Assembly: GCF_030272705.1 (NCBI RefSeq)
Contig: NZ_JARFYM010000005.1
Location: forward strand, 124,001-188,000
Source: Rhizobium mayense
GTDB taxonomy: Bacteria > Pseudomonadota > Alphaproteobacteria > Rhizobiales > Rhizobiaceae
Reading direction: 5' to 3'
Length of the DNA: 64,000 bases
Below are positions 34,856 to 44,385 of this stretch, piece after piece. The notes beneath the pieces were generated by a model that worked only from the letters and a program-made list of their open reading frames with translations, was not told where the DNA came from and did not search any database. Positions within the stretch are counted from its first letter, which is position 1. Every line of letters begins with the position of its first letter. Both the position numbers and the translations under genes were made by a program.

Positions 34856-36103
34856 ATGAACGAGAGTAAGCGGACAGTCATTGTTGTCGGCGCCGGCGTT
34901 ATTGGCGCGGCGATCGCCTTTGAATTGCAGCGGCGCGGACGGCAGGTGACGCTGGTGGACAAGGGCGAGCCAGGGCAGGGCGCTTCCTTCGGCAATATGG
35001 CGAGCATCGCACTCGATTTCGCAGCCAATTCCGGCCCGTCCACCTGGGCGAAAATTCCCGGCTGGCTGCTGGACCCGGAAGGTCCGGTTTGGCTCAGGCC
35101 CTCCTATGCGCCGAAGATGCTGCCCTGGTTCCTGCGTTTCGTCTCTGCCGGCCGGCCCTCCCGCGTAAGGGAGATCGAAGATGCAGGCATGAGCCTGTCC
35201 CGTCCTGCGCTCGGCGATTTCAGGAGGATGCTGGATGCCATCGGCGCGCCGGATCTGATGACGGAAGAAGGCTGCCTGGCTATCTACGAGACCGAGTCGG
35301 AGTTTTCCGGCGATCGCGGTCATATCAAGCTGATGCGGCGCTACGGTTTCGAGCACAAGGTTCTCTCCGGCGCGGAAATCCGCGATTACGAGCCGGCGCT
35401 GTCGCCGAAAATTGCCAAGGCGGTGCTGCTGCCGGACAATAAGTCGATCCGCAATCCCTATCAGCTTGTCCTCGAGCTGGTGGACGCGGCAAAGGCTCTC
35501 GGCGCTACCTTCGTCTCCGGCGCGGTCAAGACGGTGGAACGTCAGGCCAATGGCGCCACGGCCTTGCTTTTCGAAGACGGAAGGCGGCTGGAGGCCAACG
35601 ATGTCGTGCTCGCCGCCGGCGTCCGCACGCGCTTCATTGCCTCCGCGCTTGGCGAGCCGATCCCGCTCGAGACCGAGCGCGGCTATCATACGCAGATCAT
35701 GAAGCCCGGCATCGCCATGCGCTATTCGATCATCTGGCCGCATCGTGCCTTCATGGTGACCCCAACGGCCGGTGGCATTCGCGTCGGCGGCAACGTCGAA
35801 TTGGCGGGCCTCGATGCGCCCCCGGATTTTCGTCGCCCGCGCATCCTCGTCCGTCACGCCCAGCGGGCGCTGCCCGGTCTGCAGGTTGAAGACGCCAAGG
35901 ACTGGATGGGCCATCGCCCGGCGCTGCCCGACACGATCCCGATCATCTCGCCATCCTCGCGCATTCCCGGCGTCTGGTATGCCACCGGCCACGGCCATCT
36001 GGGGCTGACTTTTTCGGCGACGACAGCAAGGTTGATGGCCGATATGATGGCCGGCGTCACGCCCGAGGTCGATATGGCCCCGTTCCGCATCAATCGCTAC
36101 TAG
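34856..36103 (+). CDS. FAD-dependent D-amino-acid dehydrogenase-like oxidoreductase (DadA/DAO family)
   Basis: The protein has 415 residues from the ATG at 34856; a GTG 12 bp earlier is an alternative. The FAD-binding Rossmann motif is VVGAGVIGAAIAFELQRRG near the N-terminus with the Asp/Lys of strand 2 (LVDKGEPG), and the C-terminal FAD contact is YATGHGHLGLTFS. This is the DAO fold of D-amino acid dehydrogenases. The next gene encodes a hydroxyproline-type epimerase, so the likely substrate is the D-imino acid it makes (for example cis-4-hydroxy-D-proline). This fits the rhizobial hyp pathway, but the remaining pathway genes are not here. Confidence 0.85.
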   Translation: MNESKRTVIVVGAGVIGAAIAFELQRRGRQVTLVDKGEPGQGASFGNMASIALDFAANSGPSTWAKIPGWLLDPEGPVWLRPSYAPKMLPWFLRFVSAGRPSRVREIEDAGMSLSRPALGDFRRMLDAIGAPDLMTEEGCLAIYETESEFSGDRGHIKLMRRYGFEHKVLSGAEIRDYEPALSPKIAKAVLLPDNKSIRNPYQLVLELVDAAKALGATFVSGAVKTVERQANGATALLFEDGRRLEANDVVLAAGVRTRFIASALGEPIPLETERGYHTQIMKPGIAMRYSIIWPHRAFMVTPTAGGIRVGGNVELAGLDAPPDFRRPRILVRHAQRALPGLQVEDAKDWMGHRPALPDTIPIISPSSRIPGVWYATGHGHLGLTFSATTARLMADMMAGVTPEVDMAPFRINRY

Positions 36104-36200
36104 GAGCGTTCCTGCGCTCCGATGGTGCCGGACATATCACAGGATAGAATATTCGCATCGACGGCGGCATCGCCCGCCAGGTTTGATTGGAGCATATGAG

Positions 36201-37238
36201 ATGAGATGGAAGCGCACGATCCAGTTGCTGGATGTTCATTGCGAAGGGGAAATCGGCAAGGTTGCCATCGGCGGCGTGCCGAAGATCCCGGGCAATAGCA
36301 TTGCCGAGCAGTTGCATTGGTTAAACACCGATCCGAAGGGCCAGGAGCTGCGTCGTTTCCTGGTGCTCGAGCCGCGCGGCGCGCCGATCGGCTCCGTCAA
36401 CTTGTTGCTGCCCGCAAAACATCCCGAAGCCGATGCCGGCTTCATCATCCTGCAGCCGGATCAGGCGCATGCGAGCTCTGGCTCCAATTCGATCTGCGTG
36501 ACGACAGCCTTGCTCGAATCCGGCGTCGTCGAGATGAAGGAGCCGGAAACGGTCGTCACGCTCGACACGGCTGCCGGTCTGGTGCGGGCGACCGCGACCT
36601 GCCGCGACGGCCGCTGCGAGAAGGTCCGGCTCACCATGGTTCCGTCCTTCGTGCATGAGCTGGATGTCGAGCTCGACACGCCGCAGTGGGGCCGGATCAA
36701 GCTCGATCTCTGCTATGGCGGCATCTTCTATGCGCTCGTCGATGTCGGCCAGATCGGTTTGACGATCGAAAAGTCCAATGCGGCAGCCCTCGTTCAGGCT
36801 GGCATGGTTCTCAAGGATGCGATCAATCGGACGATGTCCGTGGTTCACCCGGAGATCCCGGCAATCTCAGGCGTCGCCTATGTGATGTTCCGCGACATCG
36901 ATGCCGACGGCGCCATCCGCACCTGCACGACGATGTGGCCCGGCCGCGCCGACCGCTCGCCCTGCGGCACCGGCAACTCCGCCAATCTGGCGACGCTGCA
37001 CGCCCGCGGCAAGGCCAAGGTCGGCGATGTCTTCAAGTCCCGCTCGATCATCGGCTCGGAATTCGAGGTCGGCCTGCAGGCGGTGACGGAAGTTGCCGGA
37101 AAGCCCGCCATCATCCCCACCATCACCGGCCGTGGCTTCACCTTCGGTCTGTCGCAGGTGGCGCTCGATCCCTTCGATCCGATGGCCAATGGCTTTGCCA
37201 TGACGGATGTCTGGGGGCCGTCGGCTGGGGATATCTGA
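36201..37238 (+). CDS. Proline racemase-family protein, probable 4-hydroxyproline 2-epimerase (Ser/Cys type)
   Basis: The protein has 345 residues from the ATG at 36201, after GGAG; six codons of upstream frame are excluded. In the proline racemase family two active-site residues face each other. The second is intact as Cys255 in RSPCGTG. At the first site the usual MCGH is SSGS, so Ser93 replaces Cys. Ser/Cys members have been reported with 4- or 3-hydroxyproline epimerase activity, while dehydratases have Cys/Thr, so epimerisation is favoured. The FAD oxidoreductase just upstream would take the D-product on. It is followed by a RIME-like repeat. Confidence 0.85.
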   Translation: MRWKRTIQLLDVHCEGEIGKVAIGGVPKIPGNSIAEQLHWLNTDPKGQELRRFLVLEPRGAPIGSVNLLLPAKHPEADAGFIILQPDQAHASSGSNSICVTTALLESGVVEMKEPETVVTLDTAAGLVRATATCRDGRCEKVRLTMVPSFVHELDVELDTPQWGRIKLDLCYGGIFYALVDVGQIGLTIEKSNAAALVQAGMVLKDAINRTMSVVHPEIPAISGVAYVMFRDIDADGAIRTCTTMWPGRADRSPCGTGNSANLATLHARGKAKVGDVFKSRSIIGSEFEVGLQAVTEVAGKPAIIPTITGRGFTFGLSQVALDPFDPMANGFAMTDVWGPSAGDI

Positions 37239-37279
37239 GGGCAGACAGGGAGCGGCTTCTTGACGTCGTATAGAGAGTT

Positions 37280-37437
37280 CGGCCCCTCACGCTAACCCTC
37301 TCCCCGTTGTGACGGGGAGAGGGGACGACCTTCGACCCTCGTCTGAGCAAGTGGCTGGGGATGGGAGGCTGCGGTCGCGTCTATCACCTTCTCCCCGCAG
37401 GCGGGGAGAAGGTGGCCCAAGGCCGGATGAGGGGCTT
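37280..37437. repeat. RIME-like palindromic intergenic repeat
   Basis: Two strong palindromes are present: CCCTCTCCCCGT/ACGGGGAGAGGG (37296-37307 with 37312-37323) and a 14-bp pair CACCTTCTCCCCGC/GCGGGGAGAAGGTG (37385-37398 with 37401-37414). GCCCCTCA near the left end and TGAGGGGC near the right end form outer inverted repeats. This two-palindrome design is that of the rhizobial intergenic mosaic elements. Confidence 0.75.
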
Positions 37438-37454
37438 TCTACCCAGCGCCCTCT

Positions 37455-37889
37455 TTATCCCTTCGGATAGATCACGCCCTTGCGCAAAATAATGTTCCCA
37501 TAAAGCCGTGGCTCGCCGGTCTGCACTAGCGCATGTGCGTGCTTCACCCGCTCGTAGAATTCCGCCGGCAGTAACGGCACGACCTTGATGTCGCGAGCAT
37601 GCCGGGCACAAACGTCGATCATCTCCGCATGCACCGGATCGACAGCGTCGCGGTCCTGCTTCACCGTCGCGCGCAAAATCGCCTGCGGTACGAAATCGTC
37701 GATCGGCAACACGCTGAGTACGGCATCGAGCACACGGACGACGCCGTGGCCATCGAGGCGGATCAGGCGGCGCGCATGTTCGAGACCTGGATAATTGCCG
37801 TCGACGAGGGCGATTTCATCGCCGTGGCCCATGGCGCGCAACGTCGCCAGCAAGTCGGGGCTCAACAGCGGGTCAATGCCCTTCAGCAT
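37455..37889 (-). CDS. RbsD/FucU-family sugar mutarotase
   Basis: The protein has 144 residues. Proteins of this family speed the exchange of sugar anomers or pyranose/furanose forms on entry to the cell. The family pattern is seen at MLKGIDPLLSPDLLATLRAMGHGDEIALVDGNYP (split: MLKGIDPLLSP, MGHGDEIALVDGNYP), with the catalytic His in MGHGD, and at the end LYGNIILRKGVI. Its start overlaps the frcR stop by 17 bp on the same strand, so it is co-transcribed with the fructose-locus repressor. A role in fructose anomer conversion next to the frc transporter is a reasonable inference. Confidence 0.9.
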   Translation of the reverse strand: MLKGIDPLLSPDLLATLRAMGHGDEIALVDGNYPGLEHARRLIRLDGHGVVRVLDAVLSVLPIDDFVPQAILRATVKQDRDAVDPVHAEMIDVCARHARDIKVVPLLPAEFYERVKHAHALVQTGEPRLYGNIILRKGVIYPKG

Positions 37890-39120
37890 GGTCTATCTCC
37901 TTGAAGAGTATGTTCTGGTCGATCAGGTAACGCGCGAAGATCGGCAGGCTGGCACCGCCGATGGCACGCGCCTGCGGCCCCACCGCGCCTTCGATAATCT
38001 CGGGCATCACGACGCCCTGAAGGTCGAGTTCCGAGGCCGCTTTGATGGTGGCGCGAACGACCCGTTCGCGCACCCAGCCCGGAAAGCCGCCGTCGATGAT
38101 CGCGGCACTGAAATCGATGATGGAGGCGGCGGCAACGATCGCCTGCGCCAGCGCCTTGGCCGTATCCTGGATCCAGGTTTCGAGGGGCGCGCCGAAATCG
38201 ATCCAGTTGTCAGCGGAATACCAGAGCGGCCGAGGATCGAAGCCGGCTTCGCGCAAGTAATTTTCCAGAACGTAGATCGAAGCGATGTCGAGCAGCTGCC
38301 GGGTTTCGCCGTTGCGCCCGCGCACGGGCAAGGGGCCGAGCGCGCCTGCCGTTCCGGTCCGCCCGACGAAGATCGACGAGTTCAGAACGATGCCGCCGCC
38401 GAGGAAGGAACCGATGAAAAGATAAACGAAATCCGGATAGCGCGGGCCGACGCCGAAAACGAGCTCGGCCCCGCAGGCGCTAGTCGCGTCGTTCTGCAGA
38501 TAGACGAGATAGGGCACGTGGGCAGCAACTTCCGCCTGCAAGTCGAAGCCGCGCCAAGCCTCCATGGCTCCCTCAGGCGCGCCGACTTCCTCCGCCCAAT
38601 TCCAGAGCTCGAAGGGGGCGGCGATGCCGACCCCGGCAAGCTTGCGGCGCTCCTCACTGCTGAGGCGTGTTTCAAGCTCTTGAATGCCGGATGTGACGAA
38701 GGACATGATGTCCTGCGGCAGCGGGTAAGGGTAGATTTGGTGAAGCTGCATCCGTATGCTCCCGACGAAATCCATCAGCACGAGATCCGCACTTCGCCGG
38801 CCGATCTTGACGCCGAAGGAGAGCACCGCATCCGGATTAAGTCGCATCGGAATGGAAGGCTGCCCCACGCGCCCGCGCACGGGTTCGCCGCGCGACAGCA
38901 GGCCATCCTTCTCCAGCGCCCGCATGATGACGGAGACGGTCTGCGCCGACAGACCGCTGCGCCGAGCGATTTCCGCCTTCGATAGGGCGCCGTGGCGGCG
39001 TACGAGCGAGAGCACCAGCCGTTCGTTATGAGCGCGCACGCGCACCTGGTTCGCACCGCCACTGGGGTCGAGAATCAAGGGTGATGTTGGCGTTTCCGCC
39101 GGGTCTTGCAGGGGAGACAT
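37873..39120 (-). CDS. frcR: ROK-family repressor of the fructose transport operon
   Basis: The protein has 415 residues from the ATG at 39120, with AAGGAG 7 nt upstream. An N-terminal helix-turn-helix is at about 47-68 (LSKAEIARRSGLSAQTVSVIM), followed by an ROK-type sugar-kinase-like domain (GVGIAAPF, FIGSFLGGGIVLN, GTAGALGPLPV). It is divergent from frcB across 259 bp, the same arrangement as frcR/frcB in S. meliloti, where the system takes up fructose, mannose and ribose. It probably binds the shared gap and responds to a sugar or sugar phosphate. Confidence 0.92.
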   Translation of the reverse strand: MSPLQDPAETPTSPLILDPSGGANQVRVRAHNERLVLSLVRRHGALSKAEIARRSGLSAQTVSVIMRALEKDGLLSRGEPVRGRVGQPSIPMRLNPDAVLSFGVKIGRRSADLVLMDFVGSIRMQLHQIYPYPLPQDIMSFVTSGIQELETRLSSEERRKLAGVGIAAPFELWNWAEEVGAPEGAMEAWRGFDLQAEVAAHVPYLVYLQNDATSACGAELVFGVGPRYPDFVYLFIGSFLGGGIVLNSSIFVGRTGTAGALGPLPVRGRNGETRQLLDIASIYVLENYLREAGFDPRPLWYSADNWIDFGAPLETWIQDTAKALAQAIVAAASIIDFSAAIIDGGFPGWVRERVVRATIKAASELDLQGVVMPEIIEGAVGPQARAIGGASLPIFARYLIDQNILFKEIDHAEGH

Positions 39121-39202
39121 TGGCCCGCTCCTTCCATCATGGCCATGCCCTATTTTCCAGCAAAATGCCACATCCAATTAATAATTCAATCAGATTTATT
39201 TA

Positions 39203-39208
39203 TTGACA
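39203..39208 (+). promoter_or_regulatory. Candidate -35 element of the frcB promoter
   Basis: A consensus TTGACA lies in an AT-rich stretch (39170-39230) of the frcR-frcB gap, 170 bp before the frcB ATG. No good -10 box is visible at 17 bp, so the call is tentative. The AT-rich stretch is also the best place for an FrcR site. Confidence 0.35.
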
Positions 39209-39379
39209 GGACGAAATCTTTAGGCTCAGATGTAGGCGTTGGAGGACGTGCATATGGCCTTGGAGGCGGCTCATTCGGCGAAAAAAATCCAAGCAGACAT
39301 GGCGCGTCTAAAATCCGGACTCAGTGGGGGTCCGGGGCAGCCGGGAAGTTCCCGCCAATTCAAATTTTGGGAGGATTGA

Positions 39380-40405
39380 ATGAAGAAATCTGTTGTTTCC
39401 GCGGCACTCGCCGCTCTGGCGATCGGCGTCGTCTTTGCGGCGCCGGCCAAGGCTGCCGACGTTTCCGCTTGCCTGATTACCAAGACGGACACGAACCCCT
39501 TCTTCGTCAAGATGAAGGAAGGTGCTACCGCCAAAGCCAAGGAACTCGGCGTCACGCTGAAGGCCTATGCCGGCAAGATCGATGGTGACAGCGAAAGCCA
39601 GGTTGCTGCCGTTGAAAGCTGCATCGCCGAGGGCGCCAAGGGCATTCTGATCGCCGCCTCCGATACCAAGGGCATCGTTCCGACGATCAAGAAGGCGCGT
39701 GACGCGGGCCTCCTGGTCATCGCGCTCGACACGCCGCTGGATCCGGCCAACGCCGCCGATGCGACCTTCGCGACAGACAATCTGCTCGCCGGTAAGCTGA
39801 TCGGTGAGTGGGCCAACAAGACGCTTGGCGCCAAGGCGAAGGACGCCAAGATCGGCTTCCTCGACCTGACGCCGTCGCAGCCGACCGTCGATGTCCTGCG
39901 TGACCAGGGCTTCATGATCGGCTTCGGTATCGACCCCAAGGATCCGAACAAGATCGGCGACGAGACCGATCCGCGCATCGTCGGTCATGACGTGACCAAC
40001 GGCAACGAGGAAGGCGGCCGCAAGGCCATGGAAAACCTTCTGCAGAAGGACTCCAGCATCAACGTTATCCACACGATCAACGAGCCGGCCGCTATCGGTG
40101 CTTATCAGGCGCTGAAGGCCGTCGGGCTGGAAAAGCAAGTCCTGATCGTCTCGGTTGACGGCGGTTGCCCCGGCGTTAAATCGGTAAAGGATGGCGTCAT
40201 CGGCGCAACCTCGCAGCAATATCCGCTGATGATGGCTGCTCTCGGCGTCGAGGCAATCAAGAAGTTCGCCGACACCGGCGAAAAGCCGAAGCCGACCGAA
40301 GGCAAGTCCTTCTTCGATACCGGCGTCTCGCTGGTGACGGACAAGCCGGTTTCCGGCCTGAAGTCGATCGATACCAAGGAAGGCACCGCGAAGTGCTGGG
40401 GCTAA
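39380..40405 (+). CDS. frcB: Fructose ABC transporter, substrate-binding protein
   Basis: This 341-residue periplasmic sugar-binding protein has a signal peptide (about 1-25, ending AKAAD). The periplasmic-binding-protein type 1 fold is seen in [39 protein letters not shown] and [11 protein letters not shown]. The gene order frcR, frcB, frcC, frcA, frcK matches the S. meliloti high-affinity fructose system. GGGAGG precedes the start. A hairpin lies between it and frcC, which would favour more binding protein than membrane components. Confidence 0.94.
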   Translation: MKKSVVSAALAALAIGVVFAAPAKAADVSACLITKTDTNPFFVKMKEGATAKAKELGVTLKAYAGKIDGDSESQVAAVESCIAEGAKGILIAASDTKGIVPTIKKARDAGLLVIALDTPLDPANAADATFATDNLLAGKLIGEWANKTLGAKAKDAKIGFLDLTPSQPTVDVLRDQGFMIGFGIDPKDPNKIGDETDPRIVGHDVTNGNEEGGRKAMENLLQKDSSINVIHTINEPAAIGAYQALKAVGLEKQVLIVSVDGGCPGVKSVKDGVIGATSQQYPLMMAALGVEAIKKFADTGEKPKPTEGKSFFDTGVSLVTDKPVSGLKSIDTKEGTAKCWG

Positions 40406-40507
40406 GCCCAAGCCCCATCCTGGGTTCGGCGTGATCCTGTCCGAAGGCCGTTTCACATCCACTGATGCGGTTCTTCGATCTGCGATAATGCCGTCGCCAC
40501 ACCAATG

Positions 40508-40535
40508 CCGGCCGGGTTCGAGCCCCGGCCGGTTT
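40508..40535 (+). terminator. Attenuator-like hairpin between frcB and frcC
   Basis: CCGGCCGGG (40508-40516) pairs with CCCGGCCGG (40524-40532) around a 7-nt loop, followed by TTTT. It is likely a partial terminator that lowers frcC-A-K relative to frcB. Confidence 0.65.
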
Positions 40536-40584
40536 TCAACCCCGGCGGTTTCCGCGAAGTTCGGCGCGGTTACGGAGGAAAACA

Positions 40585-41649
40585 ATGACCGGAGCACAGG
40601 AATTCGAGCGTGTTCTCGACGGCAGCGACAAGAACGTCGCCTCGTTTGAGCACCAGGATGTCACTCTTCTCAAACGCACACAGCATTTCTTGCATTCGAC
40701 GCCGGCCGCGGTGCCATTGATCGTATTGGTGATGGCAATCATCATCTTCGGCATTGCCATTGGCGGGCGCTTCTTCTCCGCCTATACGCTGACGCTCGTC
40801 CTGCAGCAGATTGCCATCGTCGGTATTCTCGGCGCGGCGCAGACTCTGGTCATCCTGACCGCCGGCATCGATCTGTCGATCGGTGTGATCATGGTCATTT
40901 CCGCCGTCATCATGGGCAATTGCGCCATAACCTATGGCATGCCGACGCCGATTGCCATTCTTGCCGGCATGGCTGCGGGCGGTGTTTGCGGGCTGCTCAA
41001 CGGTTTCCTCGTCGCCAACATGAAGCTACCGCCGTTCATCGTGACGCTTGGCACCTGGAACATCGTCATGGCGACGAATTTCATCTATTCCGCCAATGAA
41101 ACCATCCGCGACACCGATGTCGACGAACAGGCGCCGCTCCTGCATTTCTTCGCAATCAGCTTCCGGCTTGGCGGCGCGGTGCTGACGCTTGGTGTCATCG
41201 CCATGGTGCTCCTGGTGGTTGGTCTATGGTATGTTCTCAATCACACGGCCTGGGGCCGGCATGTTTATGCTGTCGGCGACGATCCGGAAGCGGCAAAATT
41301 GTCTGGTATCCAGACCAAGAAGGTGCTGCTCGCCGTCTACGGCGTTTCGGGACTGATCGCGGCGTTTGCCGCTTGGGTCTCGATCGGCCGCAACGGCTCG
41401 ATCTCGCCATCCTCGGCTGTAACTGATTTCAATCTTCAGGCGATTACCGCGACTGTGATCGGCGGCATCTCGCTCTTCGGCGGCCGCGGCTCGATCCTCG
41501 GTACGCTGTTCGGCGCGATGATCGTCGGCGTGGTGTCCATGGGTCTCAACATGCTCGGAGCCGATCCGCAGTGGAAGGTTCTTTTGACGGGCGTGCTGAT
41601 CATCGGCGCCGTCGCGATCGATCAATGGATCAGAAAGGTGTCGGCATGA
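40585..41649 (+). CDS. frcC: Fructose ABC transporter, permease
   Basis: The protein has 354 residues and 9-10 predicted membrane helices. It belongs to the RbsC/AraH-type permease family: LTAGIDLSIGVIM, the EAA-like AVGDDPEAAKLSGI loop that contacts the ATPase, and GGISLFGGRGSILGTLFGA. The N-terminal 45 residues are cytoplasmic. The stop overlaps the frcA start as ATGA. GGAGG lies before the ATG. Confidence 0.95.
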   Translation: MTGAQEFERVLDGSDKNVASFEHQDVTLLKRTQHFLHSTPAAVPLIVLVMAIIIFGIAIGGRFFSAYTLTLVLQQIAIVGILGAAQTLVILTAGIDLSIGVIMVISAVIMGNCAITYGMPTPIAILAGMAAGGVCGLLNGFLVANMKLPPFIVTLGTWNIVMATNFIYSANETIRDTDVDEQAPLLHFFAISFRLGGAVLTLGVIAMVLLVVGLWYVLNHTAWGRHVYAVGDDPEAAKLSGIQTKKVLLAVYGVSGLIAAFAAWVSIGRNGSISPSSAVTDFNLQAITATVIGGISLFGGRGSILGTLFGAMIVGVVSMGLNMLGADPQWKVLLTGVLIIGAVAIDQWIRKVSA

Positions 41650-42434
41650 CCACGACTGGCGAACCTCTTCTCACGGCGCGCGGCCTCGTCAAGCGTTACG
41701 GACGCGTGACCGCCCTCGACAATGCCGATTTCGACCTTTACCCCGGTGAAATCCTTGCCGTCATCGGTGACAACGGCGCCGGCAAATCCTCGCTGATCAA
41801 GGCGATTTCCGGTGCGACCACGCCCGATGAAGGCGAGATCAGGCTGGAGGGAAAACCTGTCCACTTCAGGTCGCCTATGGAAGCGCGCGAGGCCGGCATC
41901 GAGACGGTCTATCAAAACCTCGCGCTGTCGCCGGCGCTCTCGATCGCGGACAATATGTTCCTCGGCCGCGAGATCCGGAAACCCGGCATCCTTGGCTCGT
42001 GGTTCCGCATGCTGGACCGGCCGGCGATGGAAAAGCGCGCCCGCGACAAGCTCACCGAACTTGGCCTAATGACGATCCAGAACATCAACCAGGCGGTGGA
42101 AACGCTTTCGGGCGGCCAGCGCCAGGGCGTGGCGGTGGCGCGCGCCGCCGCCTTCGGTTCCAAGGTTGTCATCATGGACGAGCCGACGGCAGCCCTCGGC
42201 GTCAAAGAAAGCCGCAAGGTGCTGGAGCTCATCCTTGACGTGCGCACCCGCGGCTTGCCGATCGTGTTGATTTCGCACAATATGCCGCATGTCTTCGAGG
42301 TGGCGGACCGCATTCATATCCATCGCCTCGGGCGTCGTCTGACCGTAATCAACCCCAAGGAATATTCTATGTCCGATGCCGTTGCCTTCATGACCGGCGC
42401 CAAGGCACCACCGGCGGAGACTGTCGCCGCATGA
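41646..42434 (+). CDS. frcA: Fructose ABC transporter, ATP-binding protein
   Basis: The protein has 262 residues and its ATG overlaps the frcC stop. Walker A is GDNGAGKSS, the signature is LSGGQRQGV and Walker B is KVVIMDEP, with the switch His in LISHNM. It is a single ABC domain, unlike the fused double domain of RbsA or XylG, as in S. meliloti FrcA, so a homodimer would drive transport. Its stop overlaps the frcK start (ATGA), giving tight coupling of the last three genes. Confidence 0.95.
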   Translation: MTTTGEPLLTARGLVKRYGRVTALDNADFDLYPGEILAVIGDNGAGKSSLIKAISGATTPDEGEIRLEGKPVHFRSPMEAREAGIETVYQNLALSPALSIADNMFLGREIRKPGILGSWFRMLDRPAMEKRARDKLTELGLMTIQNINQAVETLSGGQRQGVAVARAAAFGSKVVIMDEPTAALGVKESRKVLELILDVRTRGLPIVLISHNMPHVFEVADRIHIHRLGRRLTVINPKEYSMSDAVAFMTGAKAPPAETVAA

Positions 42435-43063
42435 CATCTGCGACTGAGGCACTTGCCAATGATATTGTTGCGCGTGCCGGCAATGCCAAACGGTTCCTGG
42501 TCGCGATCGCCGGTCCGCCCGGCGCTGGAAAATCAACCTTGGCCGAAAATTTGGCCAAGGTATTGCATGCCAAAGGCGAGAGCGTCGAGGTTCTGCCGAT
42601 GGACGGCTTCCACATGGACAATGCCGTGCTGATCGAAAAGGGACTGCTGGCACGCAAGGGCGTGCCGGAAAGTTTCGACGTTCGGGCGTTCATCGATATC
42701 GTCAAGGCGGTGCGTGCAGCCGATCAAGAGGTATTGGTGCCGGTCTTCGATCGTTCGCGCGAGATCGCCATCGCATCGGCCCGCATTGTGTCGCCCGATC
42801 ATCGCTTCATTATCGTCGAGGGACTCTACCTGCTGTTCAGCGAAGGCAAGTGGGCGGAGCTAGAGGGCATTTTCGATTATACGATCATGCTGGCGCCGCC
42901 GATTGAGGTGCTGGAGGAGCGGCTGTGGCAGCGTTGGCGTGGCTATAATCTCACTGAGGAGGCGGCGAGCGCCAAGGTTTACGGCAATGATTTGCCCAAC
43001 GGTCGCCGCGTCCTTGAAAACCGTCGCAGGGCCGATACGACCATCGATATCCTCCAGGACTGA
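42431..43063 (+). CDS. frcK: P-loop kinase of the fructose operon
   Basis: The protein has 210 residues. Walker A is AGPPGAGKST; LPMDGFHMDNAV and IVEGLYLLF give the nucleoside/uridine- and pantothenate-kinase-like fold (YfhH/panK group). In S. meliloti FrcK is the last gene of the operon and is thought to phosphorylate a sugar or cofactor, though its substrate is not settled. The ATG overlaps the frcA stop. The four-codon Lys/Arg-rich lid (LENRRRADTT) is near the C-terminus. Confidence 0.9.
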   Translation: MTSATEALANDIVARAGNAKRFLVAIAGPPGAGKSTLAENLAKVLHAKGESVEVLPMDGFHMDNAVLIEKGLLARKGVPESFDVRAFIDIVKAVRAADQEVLVPVFDRSREIAIASARIVSPDHRFIIVEGLYLLFSEGKWAELEGIFDYTIMLAPPIEVLEERLWQRWRGYNLTEEAASAKVYGNDLPNGRRVLENRRRADTTIDILQD

Positions 43064-43161
43064 CATCCAGCTATCATTTCCGCCCCATCTTCGATTGTTT
43101 TGCGGCATAGGATGGTGCTATCGAGGCTCGACGATACAAGACGAGTCCAGAGGTCGCTGCC

Positions 43162-44202
43162 ATGCAAAAGCTCACCATCCGCCGCCCTGACGATTGGCAT
43201 CTGCATCTGCGCGACGGCGCCATGCTGGAAGGCGTGATTGGCGATACCTCCAGGCATTTCGCCCGGGCCATCATCATGCCGAACCTGGTGCCGCCGGTCG
43301 TCACCGCGGCGGATGCGACCGCCTATCGCGAACGTATCCTGAAGGCATTGCCGGCTGGCGACCGTTTCCAGCCGCTAATGACGCTTTATCTTACTGAGCA
43401 TACCGATCCCGACGATGTCGAGGAGGGCAAGAGAAGCGGCCTCATCACCGCCGTCAAGCTCTATCCCGCCGGTGCGACGACCAATTCCCATGGCGGCGTG
43501 CGGCACATGGAGAAGGCGATGCCGGTGCTGGAGCGCATGGCCAAGATCGGCCTGCCGCTCTGCGTGCATGGCGAGGTGACGACGCCGGATGTGGATATTT
43601 TCGACCGCGAGGCCGTTTTCATTGAAAGCGTGCTCGATCCGCTACGTCGGCGCCTGCCGGAACTGAAAGTCACCATGGAGCATGTGACGACCTCGGACGG
43701 TATCGATTACATCAAGTCGGCAAACGCCAATCTCGCCGGTTCGATCACCACGCATCATCTGATCATTAACCGCAATGCTATCCTCGTCGGCGGTATTCGG
43801 CCCCATTATTACTGCCTGCCGGTCGCCAAGCGCGAAAGCCATCGCCTGGCGCTGCGCGCTGCCGCCACCAGCGGCGACGCCAGGTTTTTCCTCGGCACGG
43901 ATTCCGCGCCGCATGTCGATCCGCTGAAGGAATGCGCCTGCGGCTGCGCCGGCATCTACACATCGATCAATACCATGAGCTGCCTGGCGCACGTCTTCGA
44001 ACAGGAAGGCGCTCTCGACAAGCTCGAAGCCTTCGCCTCGCTGAACGGCCCAGCCTGGTATGGCCTGCCGGCGAATGAGGACCGGATTACGCTGCTTCGC
44101 CGCGCTGAATCGGTGACCTTTCCCGACAAGATCGAAACCGGGGCAGGCTCCGTTACCGTATTCGACCCGATGTTCCCCTTGCATTGGGACGTCGAGATCT
44201 GA
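43162..44202 (+). CDS. pyrC: Dihydroorotase
   Basis: The 346-residue zinc enzyme of pyrimidine synthesis closes carbamoyl-aspartate to dihydroorotate. It is the E. coli PyrC type (class II) by length and motifs: [10 protein letters not shown] with the first metal His pair, the carboxylated Lys in [11 protein letters not shown], further His residues in CVHGE and TTHHLI, and the catalytic Asp in GTDSAPH. It lies downstream of the frc operon as an independent gene. pyrE is found 3.5 kb further on. Confidence 0.97.
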   Translation: MQKLTIRRPDDWHLHLRDGAMLEGVIGDTSRHFARAIIMPNLVPPVVTAADATAYRERILKALPAGDRFQPLMTLYLTEHTDPDDVEEGKRSGLITAVKLYPAGATTNSHGGVRHMEKAMPVLERMAKIGLPLCVHGEVTTPDVDIFDREAVFIESVLDPLRRRLPELKVTMEHVTTSDGIDYIKSANANLAGSITTHHLIINRNAILVGGIRPHYYCLPVAKRESHRLALRAAATSGDARFFLGTDSAPHVDPLKECACGCAGIYTSINTMSCLAHVFEQEGALDKLEAFASLNGPAWYGLPANEDRITLLRRAESVTFPDKIETGAGSVTVFDPMFPLHWDVEI

Positions 44203-44385
44203 GCCAAGCGAATTAGTACTTCAATAAATAGCCTTTTTGTTTGAAAATTCCGGGGAGTAATGTTGGGGTCATATTTCATTGAAATACATGATCTTTATCG
44301 GACCCTGTAACCAATTTGATACCCCTTGAAGGATAGCTTGATGCTGATCCCCAACGGTGCGGAATGAAACCGTCGAAGGAAGAGC

